A stretch of DNA of 37,676 nucleotides from an uncultured Oscillospiraceae bacterium (GTDB lineage: Bacteria > Bacillota > Clostridia > Oscillospirales > Oscillospiraceae): positions 1 through 37,676 of the forward strand of contig CAJULM010000027.1 in the NCBI GenBank assembly GCA_910587285.1, given 5' to 3'. The notes beneath the pieces were generated by a model. It ran no database searches and had not been told where the DNA came from. It worked only from the letters and a program-made list of their open reading frames with translations. The position numbers and the translations under genes were made by a program. The stretch's first letter is position 1, and every line of letters starts with the position of its first letter. Below are positions 1 to 8,573 of this stretch, piece after piece.

Positions 1-88
1 GTCATAATGTTTTAATTATACCAAATTCTCACGGCTATTTCAACTGACAAACCACACAGCCCCCTTTTCCCGGGCATAGAAAAAAAAC

Positions 89-117
89 TTGCATTCCGCT
101 GGAATGTGTGGTATCAT
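89..117 (+). promoter_or_regulatory. Probable sigma-A promoter of secG
   Basis: A -35 box TTGCAT (89-94) and a -10 box TATCAT (112-117) are separated by exactly 17 bases. They lie about 60 bases upstream of the secG start. No other gene begins in the first 180 bases, and I see nothing else in bases 1-88. Confidence 0.6.
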
Positions 118-184
118 AACTAATACTTATGCAGGGCCATTGTGCCCACTGAGCCGAACAATCAACCGAAAGGATATGAGTCAC

Positions 185-421
185 ATGACTACTCCCCAGC
201 TCATTCTGTCCATCATCTACTTCATCGTGGCCGTGGCCTTGGTCGCCATCGTCATGCTCCAATCCGGCAAGAGCGCGGGTCTGTCCGGCGCCATCGCCGG
301 CGGCGCCGACACGTTTCTGTCCAAGAACAAGGCCAAGTCCGCCGATGCCCGCCTGGCCCGCATGACCAAGTGGGTGGCCATTGTGTTTATGGTCCTCACC
401 CTGGTGGTTTGCCTGCTGTAA
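185..421 (+). CDS. secG: SecG, preprotein translocase subunit
   Basis: This is the small auxiliary membrane subunit of the SecYEG protein-export channel. The 78-residue product has two hydrophobic helices (about residues 4-24 and 58-77) joined by a Gly/Ala/Ser-rich loop with the typical pattern MLQSGKSAGLSGAI, followed by the FLSKNKA segment; length and layout match SecG. I chose ATG 185 because the AAAGGA ribosome site (169-174) is about 10 bases away; ATG 176, three codons upstream, would sit too close. The gene is monocistronic, with a 17-bp-spaced promoter upstream and a strong hairpin terminator 14 bases after the stop. Confidence 0.93.
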   Translation: MTTPQLILSIIYFIVAVALVAIVMLQSGKSAGLSGAIAGGADTFLSKNKAKSADARLARMTKWVAIVFMVLTLVVCLL

Positions 422-435
422 GACAAGCAAGTGCG

Positions 436-472
436 CAAAAAGCTCCCTCGGCTTTGCCGAGGGAGCTTTTTT
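436..472 (+). terminator. Rho-independent terminator, secG and convergent sufB
   Basis: The 12-bp perfect stem AGCTCCCTCGGC (441-452) / GCCGAGGGAGCT (456-467) has a TTT loop and is flanked by an A-run on the left and a T-run on the right. It can therefore terminate secG on the plus strand and the suf operon, which ends at 481, on the minus strand. Confidence 0.9.
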
Positions 473-480
473 GTCCTGTT

Positions 481-1398
481 TTACCGCAGAAATCCGTCCA
501 AAATCTTCTGCTCCGCCTCCTCCTCCGTCAGCCCCAGCGTCATGAGCTTTAGGATTTGGTCCCCGGCAATCTTGCCGATGGCCGCCTCGTGGATGAGCTG
601 GGCGTCCATGTGGTTGGCCGTGATGGCGGGAATCGAACTCACCTTGGCCTGCCCCATAATGATGGAGTCGCACTGGACGTGCCCGAAACAGGGCGCGTCT
701 CCCACCACCTGGGGATAGAACACCTGCACCGACTGATCCTGGGCCACGGAGCGGGAGATCACCTGGGTGCGGGCGCCCTCCCCCTTCATAATCACGTCCA
801 TCTTGCTCTCGGCGAACTGCTCGCCGTGGGTGAGCAGCCGCTCGGTGACAACCGCCTCGGCGTCCGCCCCCACCTCCACCTTGGTGTACCGCTTGGTGTG
901 GTCCACGCCTCTGATCTGCACCGTCTCCAGCTGGATGGAGGCTCCCTCCTCCAGATACACGATGGTGTGGGGATTCATGATCCGGGCCCCGGTCCCCTCA
1001 CCCTCGCCGTAGTGCTTCTCCGTGTAGCGCACCTTGGAGCCTCTGCCCACGTAGAAGGTATGCACCCCGTCGTGCTGGGTGGTGTCGCAGCCGTCGTTGT
1101 GGATGCCGCACCCGGCGATGATGTCCACGTCGCAGTCCTCACCGATGAAAAAGTCGTTATACACCAAATCGGTGAGCCCGCTCTGGGTGAGAAGAACGGG
1201 AATATGGACGTCCTGGCCCTTTGTCCCCGCCTTGATGCGGATGTCAATGCCCGGCTTGTCCTCCTTGGTGGAAATCTCAATGGTCTCCGTACTCCGCCGG
1301 GACTCCAGTCCGCCGTCCTTGCGAATGTTGTAGGCCCCCTGGGGCACGCCGTCCATGTCGGCAATCTGCCGCAGCAGTTCGGTGTCAGTTCGGTTCAT
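481..1398 (-). CDS. SufB/SufD-family Fe-S cluster scaffold protein (short form)
   Basis: The 305-residue product belongs to the SufB/SufD beta-helix family, which builds Fe-S clusters on a SufBC-type complex with the SufC ATPase. Recognisable parts are the DVHIPVLLTQSGLTDLVYND region, the repeated beta-strand core, and the C-terminal segment with ITANHMDAQLIHEAAIGKI that carries the family's conserved Glu/Ala-Ala-Ile-Gly-Lys signature. It is shorter than the ~465 residues of classical SufB and resembles the short form found in clostridia and methanogens, where only sufB and sufC-like genes occur together. The start ATG at 1398 overlaps the end of sufC by 14 bases, so the two are translationally coupled. 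No sufS, sufU or sufD lies nearby. The family is certain; whether it is best named SufB or the minimal-system homologue is an inference. Confidence 0.88.
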   Translation of the reverse strand: MNRTDTELLRQIADMDGVPQGAYNIRKDGGLESRRSTETIEISTKEDKPGIDIRIKAGTKGQDVHIPVLLTQSGLTDLVYNDFFIGEDCDVDIIAGCGIHNDGCDTTQHDGVHTFYVGRGSKVRYTEKHYGEGEGTGARIMNPHTIVYLEEGASIQLETVQIRGVDHTKRYTKVEVGADAEAVVTERLLTHGEQFAESKMDVIMKGEGARTQVISRSVAQDQSVQVFYPQVVGDAPCFGHVQCDSIIMGQAKVSSIPAITANHMDAQLIHEAAIGKIAGDQILKLMTLGLTEEEAEQKILDGFLR

Positions 1399-2131
1399 GC
1401 CGCCCCTCCTCTCCCACAAAGGCGCACCCGGGCTGGGTGTTGGCCAGAATCTTGGGGAAAATCTCCTCCCGCGGGCCCTGCTCGGACACCAGGCCGTCCG
1501 CCACCAGCACAATCTCATCCGCCAGGCCGATGATCCGCTCCTGGTGGGAGATGATGAGGATGGTGGATTCCCGCTTGTCGTGGATATAGCGGAAGGTCTC
1601 GGTGAGCTTGGCAAAGGACCACAGGTCGATGCCCGCCTCCGGCTCGTCAAAGATCATCAGCGGGGCCCTCCGGGCCAGGATGGTGGCGATCTCGATGCGC
1701 TTTACCTCGCCGCCGGACAGGGAGGCGTCCACCTCCCGGTCGATATAGTCCGCCGCGCACAGCCCCACCTGGGTGAGCAGCTGGCAGCCCTCGGTGCGGC
1801 TGAGAAAGGGGTTGCCCGCCGCCAGCCCCAGCAGGTCCCGCACCCGCAGGCCCTTGAACCGGGGGGGCTGCTGGAAGCCGTAGCTGATACCCCGCTGGGC
1901 CCGCTCCGTAATCGAGAGGTGGGTGATGTCCTCCCCGTTCCACAGAATCTGTCCACCGGTGGGCTGGTTCAGCCCCATGATGGCCCGGGCCAGCGAGGTC
2001 TTTCCCCCGCCGTTGGGGCCGGTAATCACCCAGAATGCGCCGTCCGGCACCGTCAGGGACACATCCCGCAGGATGTCCTTCTGCCCCGCCCCCTCCTCCA
2101 CGGAAAAGGCAAGATGGTTAAGTTCAAGCAT
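1385..2131 (-). CDS. sufC: SufC, Fe-S assembly ABC ATPase
   Basis: This cytosolic ABC-type ATPase powers the SUF scaffold. The 248-residue product shows Walker A GPNGGGKT (residues 38-45), a Q-loop around FQQPPRFKG (86-94), the signature LSGGE (138-142), Walker B LMIFDEPEAGID (158-169) and the switch His in ISHQ (196). The segment after the Q-loop and the EAGIDLW motif are typical of SufC rather than of transporter ATPases. It is the first gene of a two-gene operon with the sufB-like gene, which starts inside it. Transcription probably starts at the operator-rich promoter at 2168-2246. Confidence 0.95.
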   Translation of the reverse strand: MLELNHLAFSVEEGAGQKDILRDVSLTVPDGAFWVITGPNGGGKTSLARAIMGLNQPTGGQILWNGEDITHLSITERAQRGISYGFQQPPRFKGLRVRDLLGLAAGNPFLSRTEGCQLLTQVGLCAADYIDREVDASLSGGEVKRIEIATILARRAPLMIFDEPEAGIDLWSFAKLTETFRYIHDKRESTILIISHQERIIGLADEIVLVADGLVSEQGPREEIFPKILANTQPGCAFVGEEGRHEPN

Positions 2132-2167
2132 AATCCATTGCTCCTAAACAGATTTCGCGGACGAAAT

Positions 2168-2246
2168 CATAGTCTATTTCTATGGTTTGCAGTATACCAT
2201 AGGAGGGAATTGCTGTCAAGGACAAAATTCATAGTATTTTACTATG
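2168..2246 (-). promoter_or_regulatory. suf promoter with three CATAG/CTATG inverted repeats
   Basis: On the minus strand a near-consensus promoter is present: TTGACA (plus 2214-2219), a 17-base spacer and TATACT (plus 2191-2196). Three inverted repeats built from the same half-site surround it: CATAG-N7-CTATG at 2230-2246 (with perfect 7-base arms), CTATGG-N11-CCATAG at 2180-2202 spanning the -10 box, and CATAG-N7-CTATG at 2168-2184 over the start of transcription. This layout suggests binding of a dimeric repressor; an Rrf2/IscR-type Fe-S sensor would fit functionally, but no regulator gene is in the window. A weaker divergent promoter, TTGCTG (2210-2215) and TAGTAT (2232-2237), may serve the gene at 2324. 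Confidence 0.65.
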
Positions 2247-2323
2247 TTTTATGTTTTTGATTTATCACCCAATGGCAAATTCTCTCCCTGTCACATAGAA
2301 TGAGGGGCAAAGGAGGTGTGAAC

Positions 2324-3088
2324 ATGGAAGAAATGATCCCATGCTCGGTAAAGGACCAGGAGACGTTCCGGCGGGTGTGGCAGCGGGTGATGGCGGGTAG
2401 GGACGAGGCCCAGTGCCCCATTGAGACCATGCAGGGCGATCTGTCCTGTCAGCGTTTGGAGGAGCTTATCCGCCAGCACGGCGGTCTTATGCCGGACGCG
2501 CCGGTCCAGGAGGAAACGCCCCAGCCAGAGGGCTGGCAGAGTCCCCAGGAACCGCCCCAGGACGATACCCCCGCCCCGGAGCCCCCGGCTCAGGAATCCC
2601 CCGCCCAGCCAGACTCTCTCCCGGAGCCCAACGGCCCCGGCTGCTCAGGCGACCTGCCGCCGCTCTGGGAGCAGCCCTCGCCCGCCGGCGACCGCACAGC
2701 CCGGCTGCGCCATCAGGTGATGGAGGCGCTGGAGGGCTGGCAGTTCTACCGGCATCTGGCCCGCCGGGCCAGGGGGAGCGACGCCCGTGTACTTAACAAC
2801 CTGGCCGGCGAACTGCACCGGCAGGCCCGCAAGCTGTCGGCGGCCTACTTTTTGCTCACCGGGCTGCGCTACTGGCCCAGCGAGCTGCTGACCACTCCGG
2901 CGATCGCGTCCTATTGGGGGGCGCTGCGCCTGCGGCACCAGGCGGAGCAGCGCCAAGAGACGGCCTTTCGCATTGCCGCGGACGACTGGGACGATCCCGC
3001 CCTGCTGGAGCTGCACACGGAGCTGATCGACGGCTGCCAGCGCCGCTGCCGCCAGCTGCGCACCCTGCTGGAACAGGACCTGGCCTAA
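2324..3088 (+). CDS. Unknown protein, Pro-rich linker and ferritin-like helical C-terminus
   Basis: I do not recognise a named family. The 254-residue product has an N-terminal acidic part with two short helices (CSVKDQETFRRVWQRVM and LSCQRLEELIRQHG), a long Pro/Gln/Glu-rich linker (about residues 60-125) and a helical C-terminal half (about 130-254). That half is arranged as two helix pairs (ALEGWQFYRHLARRA, AGELHRQARKL, ALRLRHQAEQRQETAF, LHTELIDGCQRRCRQL), which recalls a rubrerythrin/ferritin-like four-helix bundle, but the usual ExxH metal motifs are degenerate, so metal binding is doubtful. The start is set by a strong AAAGGAGGTG site at 2309-2318. It is divergent from sufCB across a shared regulatory region, so a link to iron or redox control is possible but only inferred. 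Confidence 0.6.
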   Translation: MEEMIPCSVKDQETFRRVWQRVMAGRDEAQCPIETMQGDLSCQRLEELIRQHGGLMPDAPVQEETPQPEGWQSPQEPPQDDTPAPEPPAQESPAQPDSLPEPNGPGCSGDLPPLWEQPSPAGDRTARLRHQVMEALEGWQFYRHLARRARGSDARVLNNLAGELHRQARKLSAAYFLLTGLRYWPSELLTTPAIASYWGALRLRHQAEQRQETAFRIAADDWDDPALLELHTELIDGCQRRCRQLRTLLEQDLA

Positions 3089-3103
3089 AACCCAGCAAAG
3101 GAA

Positions 3104-3139
3104 GGGAGACGCTTCTTTATAGAGAAGCGTCTCCCTTTT
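3104..3139 (+). terminator. Rho-independent terminator
   Basis: A 13-bp perfect stem (3104-3116 / 3123-3135) with a six-base loop is followed by TTTT. It ends the gene at 2324-3088 and lies 27 bases from the 3' end of the convergent oxidoreductase gene, which may share it. Confidence 0.85.
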
Positions 3140-3165
3140 GGGTTCAGGTTATGCAGAAATCTGCC

Positions 3166-6100
3166 TTATTTGTACAGCTCGATGAGCTTCTGGAGGTGCT
3201 CCCAGCGGTCCATCGCGGCCTGCTCGTTCTTCTTGAACAGATCTTCGGCGCGCTCGGGGAAGGCACGGGTCAGGGAGCTGTAGCGGGCCTCGTTGAGCAG
3301 GAACTCCTGATAGCCGCCGGCGGGCGCCTTGGAGTCCAGGGTAAACGGGTTCTTCCCCTCGGCCTTCAGGGCGGGATTATAGCGGAACAGGTTCCAGTAG
3401 CCGCAGGACACAGCCTTCTTCATCTCGCTCTGGCAGTTGGCCATGCCGCCCTTGATGGAGTGCATCTCGCAGGGGCTGTAGCCGATGATGAGGGAGGGAC
3501 CATGATAGGCCTCGGCCTCCCGAATGGCCTGAAGGGTCTGGTTGGGGTTGGCGCCCATGGCCACCTGGGCCACGTACACGTAACCGTACTGCATCACAAT
3601 CTCCGCCAGGGATTTCTTGCCGATGGCCTTGCCCGCAGCGGCAAACTGCGCCACCTGGCCCAGGTTGGAGGACTTGGACGCCTGTCCGCCGGTGTTGGAA
3701 TACACCTCGGTGTCAAACACGAAGATGTTCACGTCCTCGCCGGAGGCCAGCACGTGGTCCAGTCCGCCGTAGCCGATGTCGTAGGCCCAGCCGTCGCCGC
3801 CGAAGATCCACACAGACTTCTTGCCCAAATAATCCTTCTGCGCCAAGATCTGCGGGGAGATGGGGCAGCCGTGGGCCGCGGCGTTCTCCAGCACGGGGAT
3901 CAGCGCCTTGACGGCCTCGGCGTTGGCCTCGCCGTCGTCCTTGGTGTCCAGATACTTCTGGATAACAGCCTTATCCTCGGCAGGACCCTGTCCGTGCTCC
4001 ACCATGGCCTCCAGCCTCTCGATGAGGGCGTTGCGGATGGCCTTCTGACCCAGGTGCAGGCCCAGGCCGTGCTCGGCGTTGTCCTCGAACAGAGAGTTAG
4101 CCCAGGCCACGCCCTTGCCGTCCTTGTTGACGGTGTAGGGAGAGGTGGCGGCGGGACCGCCCCAGATGGAGGAGCAGCCGGTGGCGTTGGACACATACAT
4201 ACGGTCGCCGCACACCTGGGTGACCAGGCGGGCGTAAGCGGTCTCGGCACAGCCGGCGCAGGAGCCGGAGAACTCCAGCAGAGGCTGCTTGAACTGGCTG
4301 CCGGGAACGGTGGCGGTGGTAGTGACCTCGCTCTTTTCGGTAACGTTGGCCACCATATAATCGAAGGCGCTCTGGCGGCCGGCCTCCTGCTCCAGGGGCA
4401 CCATGGACAGGCTCTTGGTGGGGCAGATGCCTACGCAGACGGAGCAGCCCATGCAGTCCATGGGGCTCACGGCCAGGGAGTACTTGTAAAGACCCTTACC
4501 CTTACCAGCCTTGAAGTCCACAATCTGCGCACACTCGGGGGCGTTCTTGGCCTCCTCCTCAGTGAGCGCAAAGGGACGGATGGTGGCGTGGGGGCAGACA
4601 TAGGCGCACTGGTTGCACTGGATGCAGGTATCCTGATTCCAGGCGGGCACGGATACGGCCACGCCACGCTTCTCGTAAGCGGAAGCGCCCTGCTGGAAGG
4701 TGCCGTCCACATGGGGCACGAAGGAGGACACGGGCAGGCTGTCGCCGTCCATGCGGTTGATGGGCTCCATCACGTCCTTGACCATCTCTACCAGCTCAGC
4801 GCGGCCCTCCAGACACTCGCCCTTGTCCTCGTCCACGGCGTTGGCCCAGTCGGCGGGCACGTCGAACTTCTGGAAAGCGGTGGCGCCCAGGTCGATGGCC
4901 TTGTGGTTCATGTCCACCACGTCCTGGCCCTTCTTCAGGTAGGAGTGGGTGGCGGCGTCCTTCATATAGCCGATGGCCTCGTCGATGGGCATCACATTGG
5001 CCAACTTGAAGAAGGCGGACTGGAGAATGGTGTTGGTGCGCTTGCCCATGCCGATCTCAATGGCCAGATCAATGGCGTTGATGGTGTAGACCTGGATGTT
5101 GTGCTCCGCAATGTAGCGCTTGGCCACGGCGGGCATATGCTTGTTGAGCTCCTCATGGCTCCACTGGCAGTTGATGAGGAACACGCCGCCGTCCTTCACG
5201 TCCCGGACCATGGGGAAGCCCTTGACAATGTAGGCGGGCACGTGGCAGGCCACGAAGTCGGCCTTGTTGATATAGTAGGGGGCGCGGATGGGCTGGTCGC
5301 CGAAGCGCAGGTGGCTGATGGTCACGCCGCCGGTCTTCTTGGAGTCATACTGGAAGTACGCCTGGACGTACTTGTCGGTATGGTCGCCGATGATCTTGAT
5401 GGAGTTCTTATTGGCGCCCACGGTGCCGTCGCCGCCCAGGCCCCAGAACTTCACCTCGATGGTGCCCTCGGCCGCGGTGTTGGGGGAGGGCTTCTCCTCC
5501 AGGGACAGGTTGGTCACATCGTCCACGATGCCGATGGTGAACTGGCGCTTGGGCTGAGCCTTGGTCAGCTCCTCATACACCGCGAACACGCTGGCGGGGG
5601 GAGTATCCTTGGAGCCCAAGCCGTAGCGGCCGCCGATGACAGAGATGTCGGTGCGGCCCGCGTTGGCCAGAGCGGTGACCACGTCCAGGTAGAGGGGCTC
5701 GCCCTGGGCGCCGGGCTCCTTGGTGCGGTCCAGCACGGCGATGTGCTTGCAGGTGGCGGGGATAGCGGCCAGCAGCTTGTCCGCGCGCCAGGGACGGTAC
5801 AGGCGCACCTTGATCAGACCCACCTTCTCGCCGTGGGCGTTGAGGTAGTCGATGACCTCCTCGGCCACGTCGCAGATGGAGCCCATGGCGATGATGACCC
5901 GCTCGGCGTCGGGTGCGCCGTAGTAGTTGAACAGCTGGTAATTGGTGCCCAGCTTGGCGTTGACCTTGCCCATGTACTCCTCTACGATCTCGGGGATGGC
6001 GTCGTAGTAGGTGTTGCAGGCCTCGCGGTGCTGGAAGAAGATGTCGCCGTTCTCGTGGGAGCCGCGCATCACAGGGTGGTCGGGATTCAGGGCGCGGGCG

Positions 6101-6711
6101 CGGAAATCCTCAACGGACTTCCAGTCTACCATCTCGGCCAGGTCCTCGTAGTCCCAGATGGCGATCTTCTGGATCTCGTGGGAGGTGCGGAAGCCATCGA
6201 AGAAGTTCAGGAAGGGAACACGGCCCTTGATGGCGGCCAGATGGGCCACCGCGCCCAGGTCCATGACCTCCTGGGGATTGGACTCGGCCAGCATGGCAAA
6301 GCCGGTCTGGCGGCAGGCCATGACGTCGGAGTGGTCGCCGAAGATGTTCAGCGCGTGGCTGGCCACGGTCCGGGCGGACACATGGAACACTCCGGGAAGC
6401 AGCTCGCCGGCGATCTTGTACATATTGGGGATCATCAGCAGCAGGCCCTGAGAAGCGGTATAGGTGGTGGTCAGGGCGCCGGCGGCCAAAGAGCCGTGCA
6501 CCGTGCCGGCGGCGCCGGCCTCGGACTGCATCTCAATGACCTTTACGGTCTGGCCGAAAATATTCTTCCGGCCAGCGGCGGCCCACTGGTCCACGTTGTC
6601 CGCCATGGGGCTGGACGGCGTGATAGGATAGATGCCGGCCACCTCGGTAAAGGCGTAGGACACGTGGGCGGCGGCAGTGTTGCCGTCCATGGTTTTAAAC
6701 TTGCGTGCCAT
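3166..6711 (-). CDS. nifJ: Pyruvate:ferredoxin (flavodoxin) oxidoreductase
   Basis: This single-chain 1181-residue enzyme oxidatively decarboxylates pyruvate with CoA to acetyl-CoA and CO2 and passes electrons to ferredoxin, the central step of anaerobic sugar catabolism. In order it shows the N-terminal pyruvate-binding domain (AGIYPITPSSPMAD, residues about 25-38), the CoA-binding middle part, a two-cluster ferredoxin domain with CIQCNQCAYVCP (about 696) and CMGCSVCVGICP (about 755), and the C-terminal TPP domain with CAGCAET (about 818), GDGWAYDIGYGG (about 973) and EVYSNTGGQASKSS. Length matches the homodimeric bacterial form. The start is preceded by AAAAGGAGG. It is monocistronic, and codon use is high-GC and uniform, as expected for a highly expressed gene. 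Confidence 0.97.
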   Translation of the reverse strand: MARKFKTMDGNTAAAHVSYAFTEVAGIYPITPSSPMADNVDQWAAAGRKNIFGQTVKVIEMQSEAGAAGTVHGSLAAGALTTTYTASQGLLLMIPNMYKIAGELLPGVFHVSARTVASHALNIFGDHSDVMACRQTGFAMLAESNPQEVMDLGAVAHLAAIKGRVPFLNFFDGFRTSHEIQKIAIWDYEDLAEMVDWKSVEDFRARALNPDHPVMRGSHENGDIFFQHREACNTYYDAIPEIVEEYMGKVNAKLGTNYQLFNYYGAPDAERVIIAMGSICDVAEEVIDYLNAHGEKVGLIKVRLYRPWRADKLLAAIPATCKHIAVLDRTKEPGAQGEPLYLDVVTALANAGRTDISVIGGRYGLGSKDTPPASVFAVYEELTKAQPKRQFTIGIVDDVTNLSLEEKPSPNTAAEGTIEVKFWGLGGDGTVGANKNSIKIIGDHTDKYVQAYFQYDSKKTGGVTISHLRFGDQPIRAPYYINKADFVACHVPAYIVKGFPMVRDVKDGGVFLINCQWSHEELNKHMPAVAKRYIAEHNIQVYTINAIDLAIEIGMGKRTNTILQSAFFKLANVMPIDEAIGYMKDAATHSYLKKGQDVVDMNHKAIDLGATAFQKFDVPADWANAVDEDKGECLEGRAELVEMVKDVMEPINRMDGDSLPVSSFVPHVDGTFQQGASAYEKRGVAVSVPAWNQDTCIQCNQCAYVCPHATIRPFALTEEEAKNAPECAQIVDFKAGKGKGLYKYSLAVSPMDCMGCSVCVGICPTKSLSMVPLEQEAGRQSAFDYMVANVTEKSEVTTTATVPGSQFKQPLLEFSGSCAGCAETAYARLVTQVCGDRMYVSNATGCSSIWGGPAATSPYTVNKDGKGVAWANSLFEDNAEHGLGLHLGQKAIRNALIERLEAMVEHGQGPAEDKAVIQKYLDTKDDGEANAEAVKALIPVLENAAAHGCPISPQILAQKDYLGKKSVWIFGGDGWAYDIGYGGLDHVLASGEDVNIFVFDTEVYSNTGGQASKSSNLGQVAQFAAAGKAIGKKSLAEIVMQYGYVYVAQVAMGANPNQTLQAIREAEAYHGPSLIIGYSPCEMHSIKGGMANCQSEMKKAVSCGYWNLFRYNPALKAEGKNPFTLDSKAPAGGYQEFLLNEARYSSLTRAFPERAEDLFKKNEQAAMDRWEHLQKLIELYK

Positions 6712-7014
6712 AGGCGTTTTTCCTCCTTTTCATATGAGAACGTGCTTCCATATGGTTTCGCTCCGTTTCGCATTGTCAAGCTTATCACATTCTCTCCAAT
6801 TTTGCAATTACAAATGAACAGATTTTCCGCTAAAGTTTTCCTGCCTCCCTCCTGCGGGAAAGCGTCGCGCCGGTCCCCTTCCGCCCAGTAAATCTCCGCG
6901 CTCCCGGCCCTGACAGCTGCCGGGGACGCGTTTTTTCCTGCATCCCTTGCGGAACCGCCAAAAGCATGGTAAACTGTTTTGTATGTATCATCTATAGAAG
7001 GAAGGTGCCTCCCC
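6712..7014. promoter_or_regulatory. Divergent intergenic region, oxidoreductase / comM
   Basis: This 303-base gap separates two divergent genes and is more AT-rich near the oxidoreductase start. For comM a plus-strand promoter fits: TTGCGG (6947-6952), a 17-base spacer and TAAACT (6970-6975). For the minus-strand gene there is a TTGACA box (plus 6774-6779), but no convincing -10 at normal spacing; only CATATG-like palindromes lie at 6731-6755. I see no small gene or riboswitch. Confidence 0.4.
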
Positions 7015-8538
7015 ATGGTGTGCAACGTGACCTCCCTGGGCCTGTACGGCGTCACCGGCTATCCGGTGACGGCCGAATGCGCCCTATCCAACGGTCTGCC
7101 CGCCTTTGACGTAGTGGGTCTGCCCGACGCCGCCGTGAAGGAGGCCCGGGAGCGGGTGCGCTCCGCCGTCAAATCCAGCGGCTTCGACTTCCCCGTCTCC
7201 CGCATCACCGTCAACCTGGCCCCCGCCGGCCGCCGCAAGGCGGGCACGGTGTACGACCTGCCTATACTCGTGGGCATTTTGTGCGCCGGCGGTCAGCTCA
7301 CCCTGAGAAATGAAAAGAACTCCGTCTTTTTAGGCGAGCTGTCTCTGGACGGGCGGCTTCGCCCGGTGTCCGGTGTACTGCCCATGGCTCTGGCCGCCCG
7401 GCGGGCGGGGCTCACCCGACTGTTTGTCCCCGCCGACAACGCCCCGGAGGCCACCCTGGCCGATGGTTTGGAGGTGTTCCCCGTGCGCACGGTGGCAGAG
7501 CTGGCGGCCCACCTGTCCGGGGAAGCCCCCCTTTCCCCCGCCCCGGTTTGGCGGGACGACCCCACCCCCGTCCAGGACTCCGATTTCAGCGAGGTAAAGG
7601 GACAAGAGCACACCAAGCGGGCGCTGGAGGTAGCTGCCGCCGGGGGGCACCACGTGCTCATGTCCGGCTCCCCCGGCTCGGGCAAGTCCATGATGGCCAA
7701 GCGCCTGCCCGGCATCCTCCCCGACTTGACCCGGACGGAGGCCCTGGCCTGCACGGAAATCTACTCCGTCATGGGCCTCACCTCCAAGGAGCACCCCATG
7801 GTGCGCCGCCGGCCCTTCCGCGCGCCCCATCACACCATCTCCGCCGCCGGCATGACCGGGGGCGGCTCCAACCCCCGGCCCGGCGAAATTTCCCTGGCCC
7901 ACAACGGGGTGCTGTTTTTGGACGAGCTGCCCGAGTTCCATTCCGATGTGCTGGAGGTGCTGCGCCAGCCTCTGGAGGACGGGCAGACCCAGATTTCCCG
8001 CGTCTCCGGCTCGGTGACCTACCCCAGCCGGTTCATGCTGGTGTGCGCCATGAACCCCTGCAAGTGCGGCTGGTACGGCCACCCCTCCGGCCGGTGTACC
8101 TGCACCGAGCAGGCGGTGCGGCGGTACTTATCCCGGCTGTCTGGCCCCATGCTGGACCGCATCGACATCTGCGTGGACGTGCCCGCCCTGGACTACGACG
8201 AGCTGTCCGGCGCGTCCGCCCCGGCGGAGCGCTCGGAGACCATCCGGGCAAGGGTGAACGCCGCCCGCAAAATTCAGACGCAGCGGTACGGTCCCGACGG
8301 CCCCGCCTGCAACGCCCAGATGGGGCCACGGGAGCTGCGGGAACACTGCGTTTTGGACGAGCCCTGCCAGCAGCTCATCCGGGGGGCCTACGACCGGCTG
8401 GGGCTGACGGCCCGGGGCTACGACCGCATCCTGCGCGTGGCCCGCACCATCGCGGACCTGGATGGGGCGGAGGATATCGCGGTGCACCACCTTGCCGAAG
8501 CGCTGCAATACCGCCCGCCGGAGCATTTGAGAGGATAA
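7015..8538 (+). CDS. ComM-type Mg-chelatase-like AAA+ ATPase
   Basis: The 507-residue product is a YifB/ComM-family protein. Such proteins are AAA+ hexameric helicases that in naturally competent bacteria promote branch migration during uptake-DNA integration. The N-terminal Lon-protease-like fold carries GLPAFDVVGLPDAAVKEARERV (about residues 24-45) and PAGRRKAGTVYDLPI. The ATPase core has Walker A GSPGSGKS (about 220-227), Walker B VLFLDELPEF (about 300), and a cysteine-rich insertion ACAMNPCKCGWYG...CTC typical of the family. I chose ATG 7015 because an AGGAAGGTG site precedes it; a TTG at 6979 is the only longer option. The gene stands alone and shares a terminator with the convergent HAD gene; comEC lies 0.8 kb downstream. 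Confidence 0.93.
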   Translation: MVCNVTSLGLYGVTGYPVTAECALSNGLPAFDVVGLPDAAVKEARERVRSAVKSSGFDFPVSRITVNLAPAGRRKAGTVYDLPILVGILCAGGQLTLRNEKNSVFLGELSLDGRLRPVSGVLPMALAARRAGLTRLFVPADNAPEATLADGLEVFPVRTVAELAAHLSGEAPLSPAPVWRDDPTPVQDSDFSEVKGQEHTKRALEVAAAGGHHVLMSGSPGSGKSMMAKRLPGILPDLTRTEALACTEIYSVMGLTSKEHPMVRRRPFRAPHHTISAAGMTGGGSNPRPGEISLAHNGVLFLDELPEFHSDVLEVLRQPLEDGQTQISRVSGSVTYPSRFMLVCAMNPCKCGWYGHPSGRCTCTEQAVRRYLSRLSGPMLDRIDICVDVPALDYDELSGASAPAERSETIRARVNAARKIQTQRYGPDGPACNAQMGPRELREHCVLDEPCQQLIRGAYDRLGLTARGYDRILRVARTIADLDGAEDIAVHHLAEALQYRPPEHLRG

Positions 8539-8542
8539 ATGG

Positions 8543-8571
8543 GAAGCCCCGGACAGCTTGTCCGGGGCTTC
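8543..8571. terminator. Terminator shared by convergent comM and HAD genes
   Basis: A 13-bp perfect stem, GAAGCCCCGGACA (8543-8555) / TGTCCGGGGCTTC (8559-8571), has a GCT loop. It sits between the two stop codons and abuts both genes. The T-tract is weak on both strands, so efficiency is uncertain. Confidence 0.7.
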
Positions 8572-8573
8572 TC

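Noticed and set aside
2914..6891. A plus-strand open frame of about 1325 codons opposite the oxidoreductase gene
   Set aside because: It is the antisense frame of a high-GC gene whose third-position GC removes stop codons. Its product is a His/Gly/Val/Leu-rich string with no domains, and the oxidoreductase on the other strand has all family motifs.
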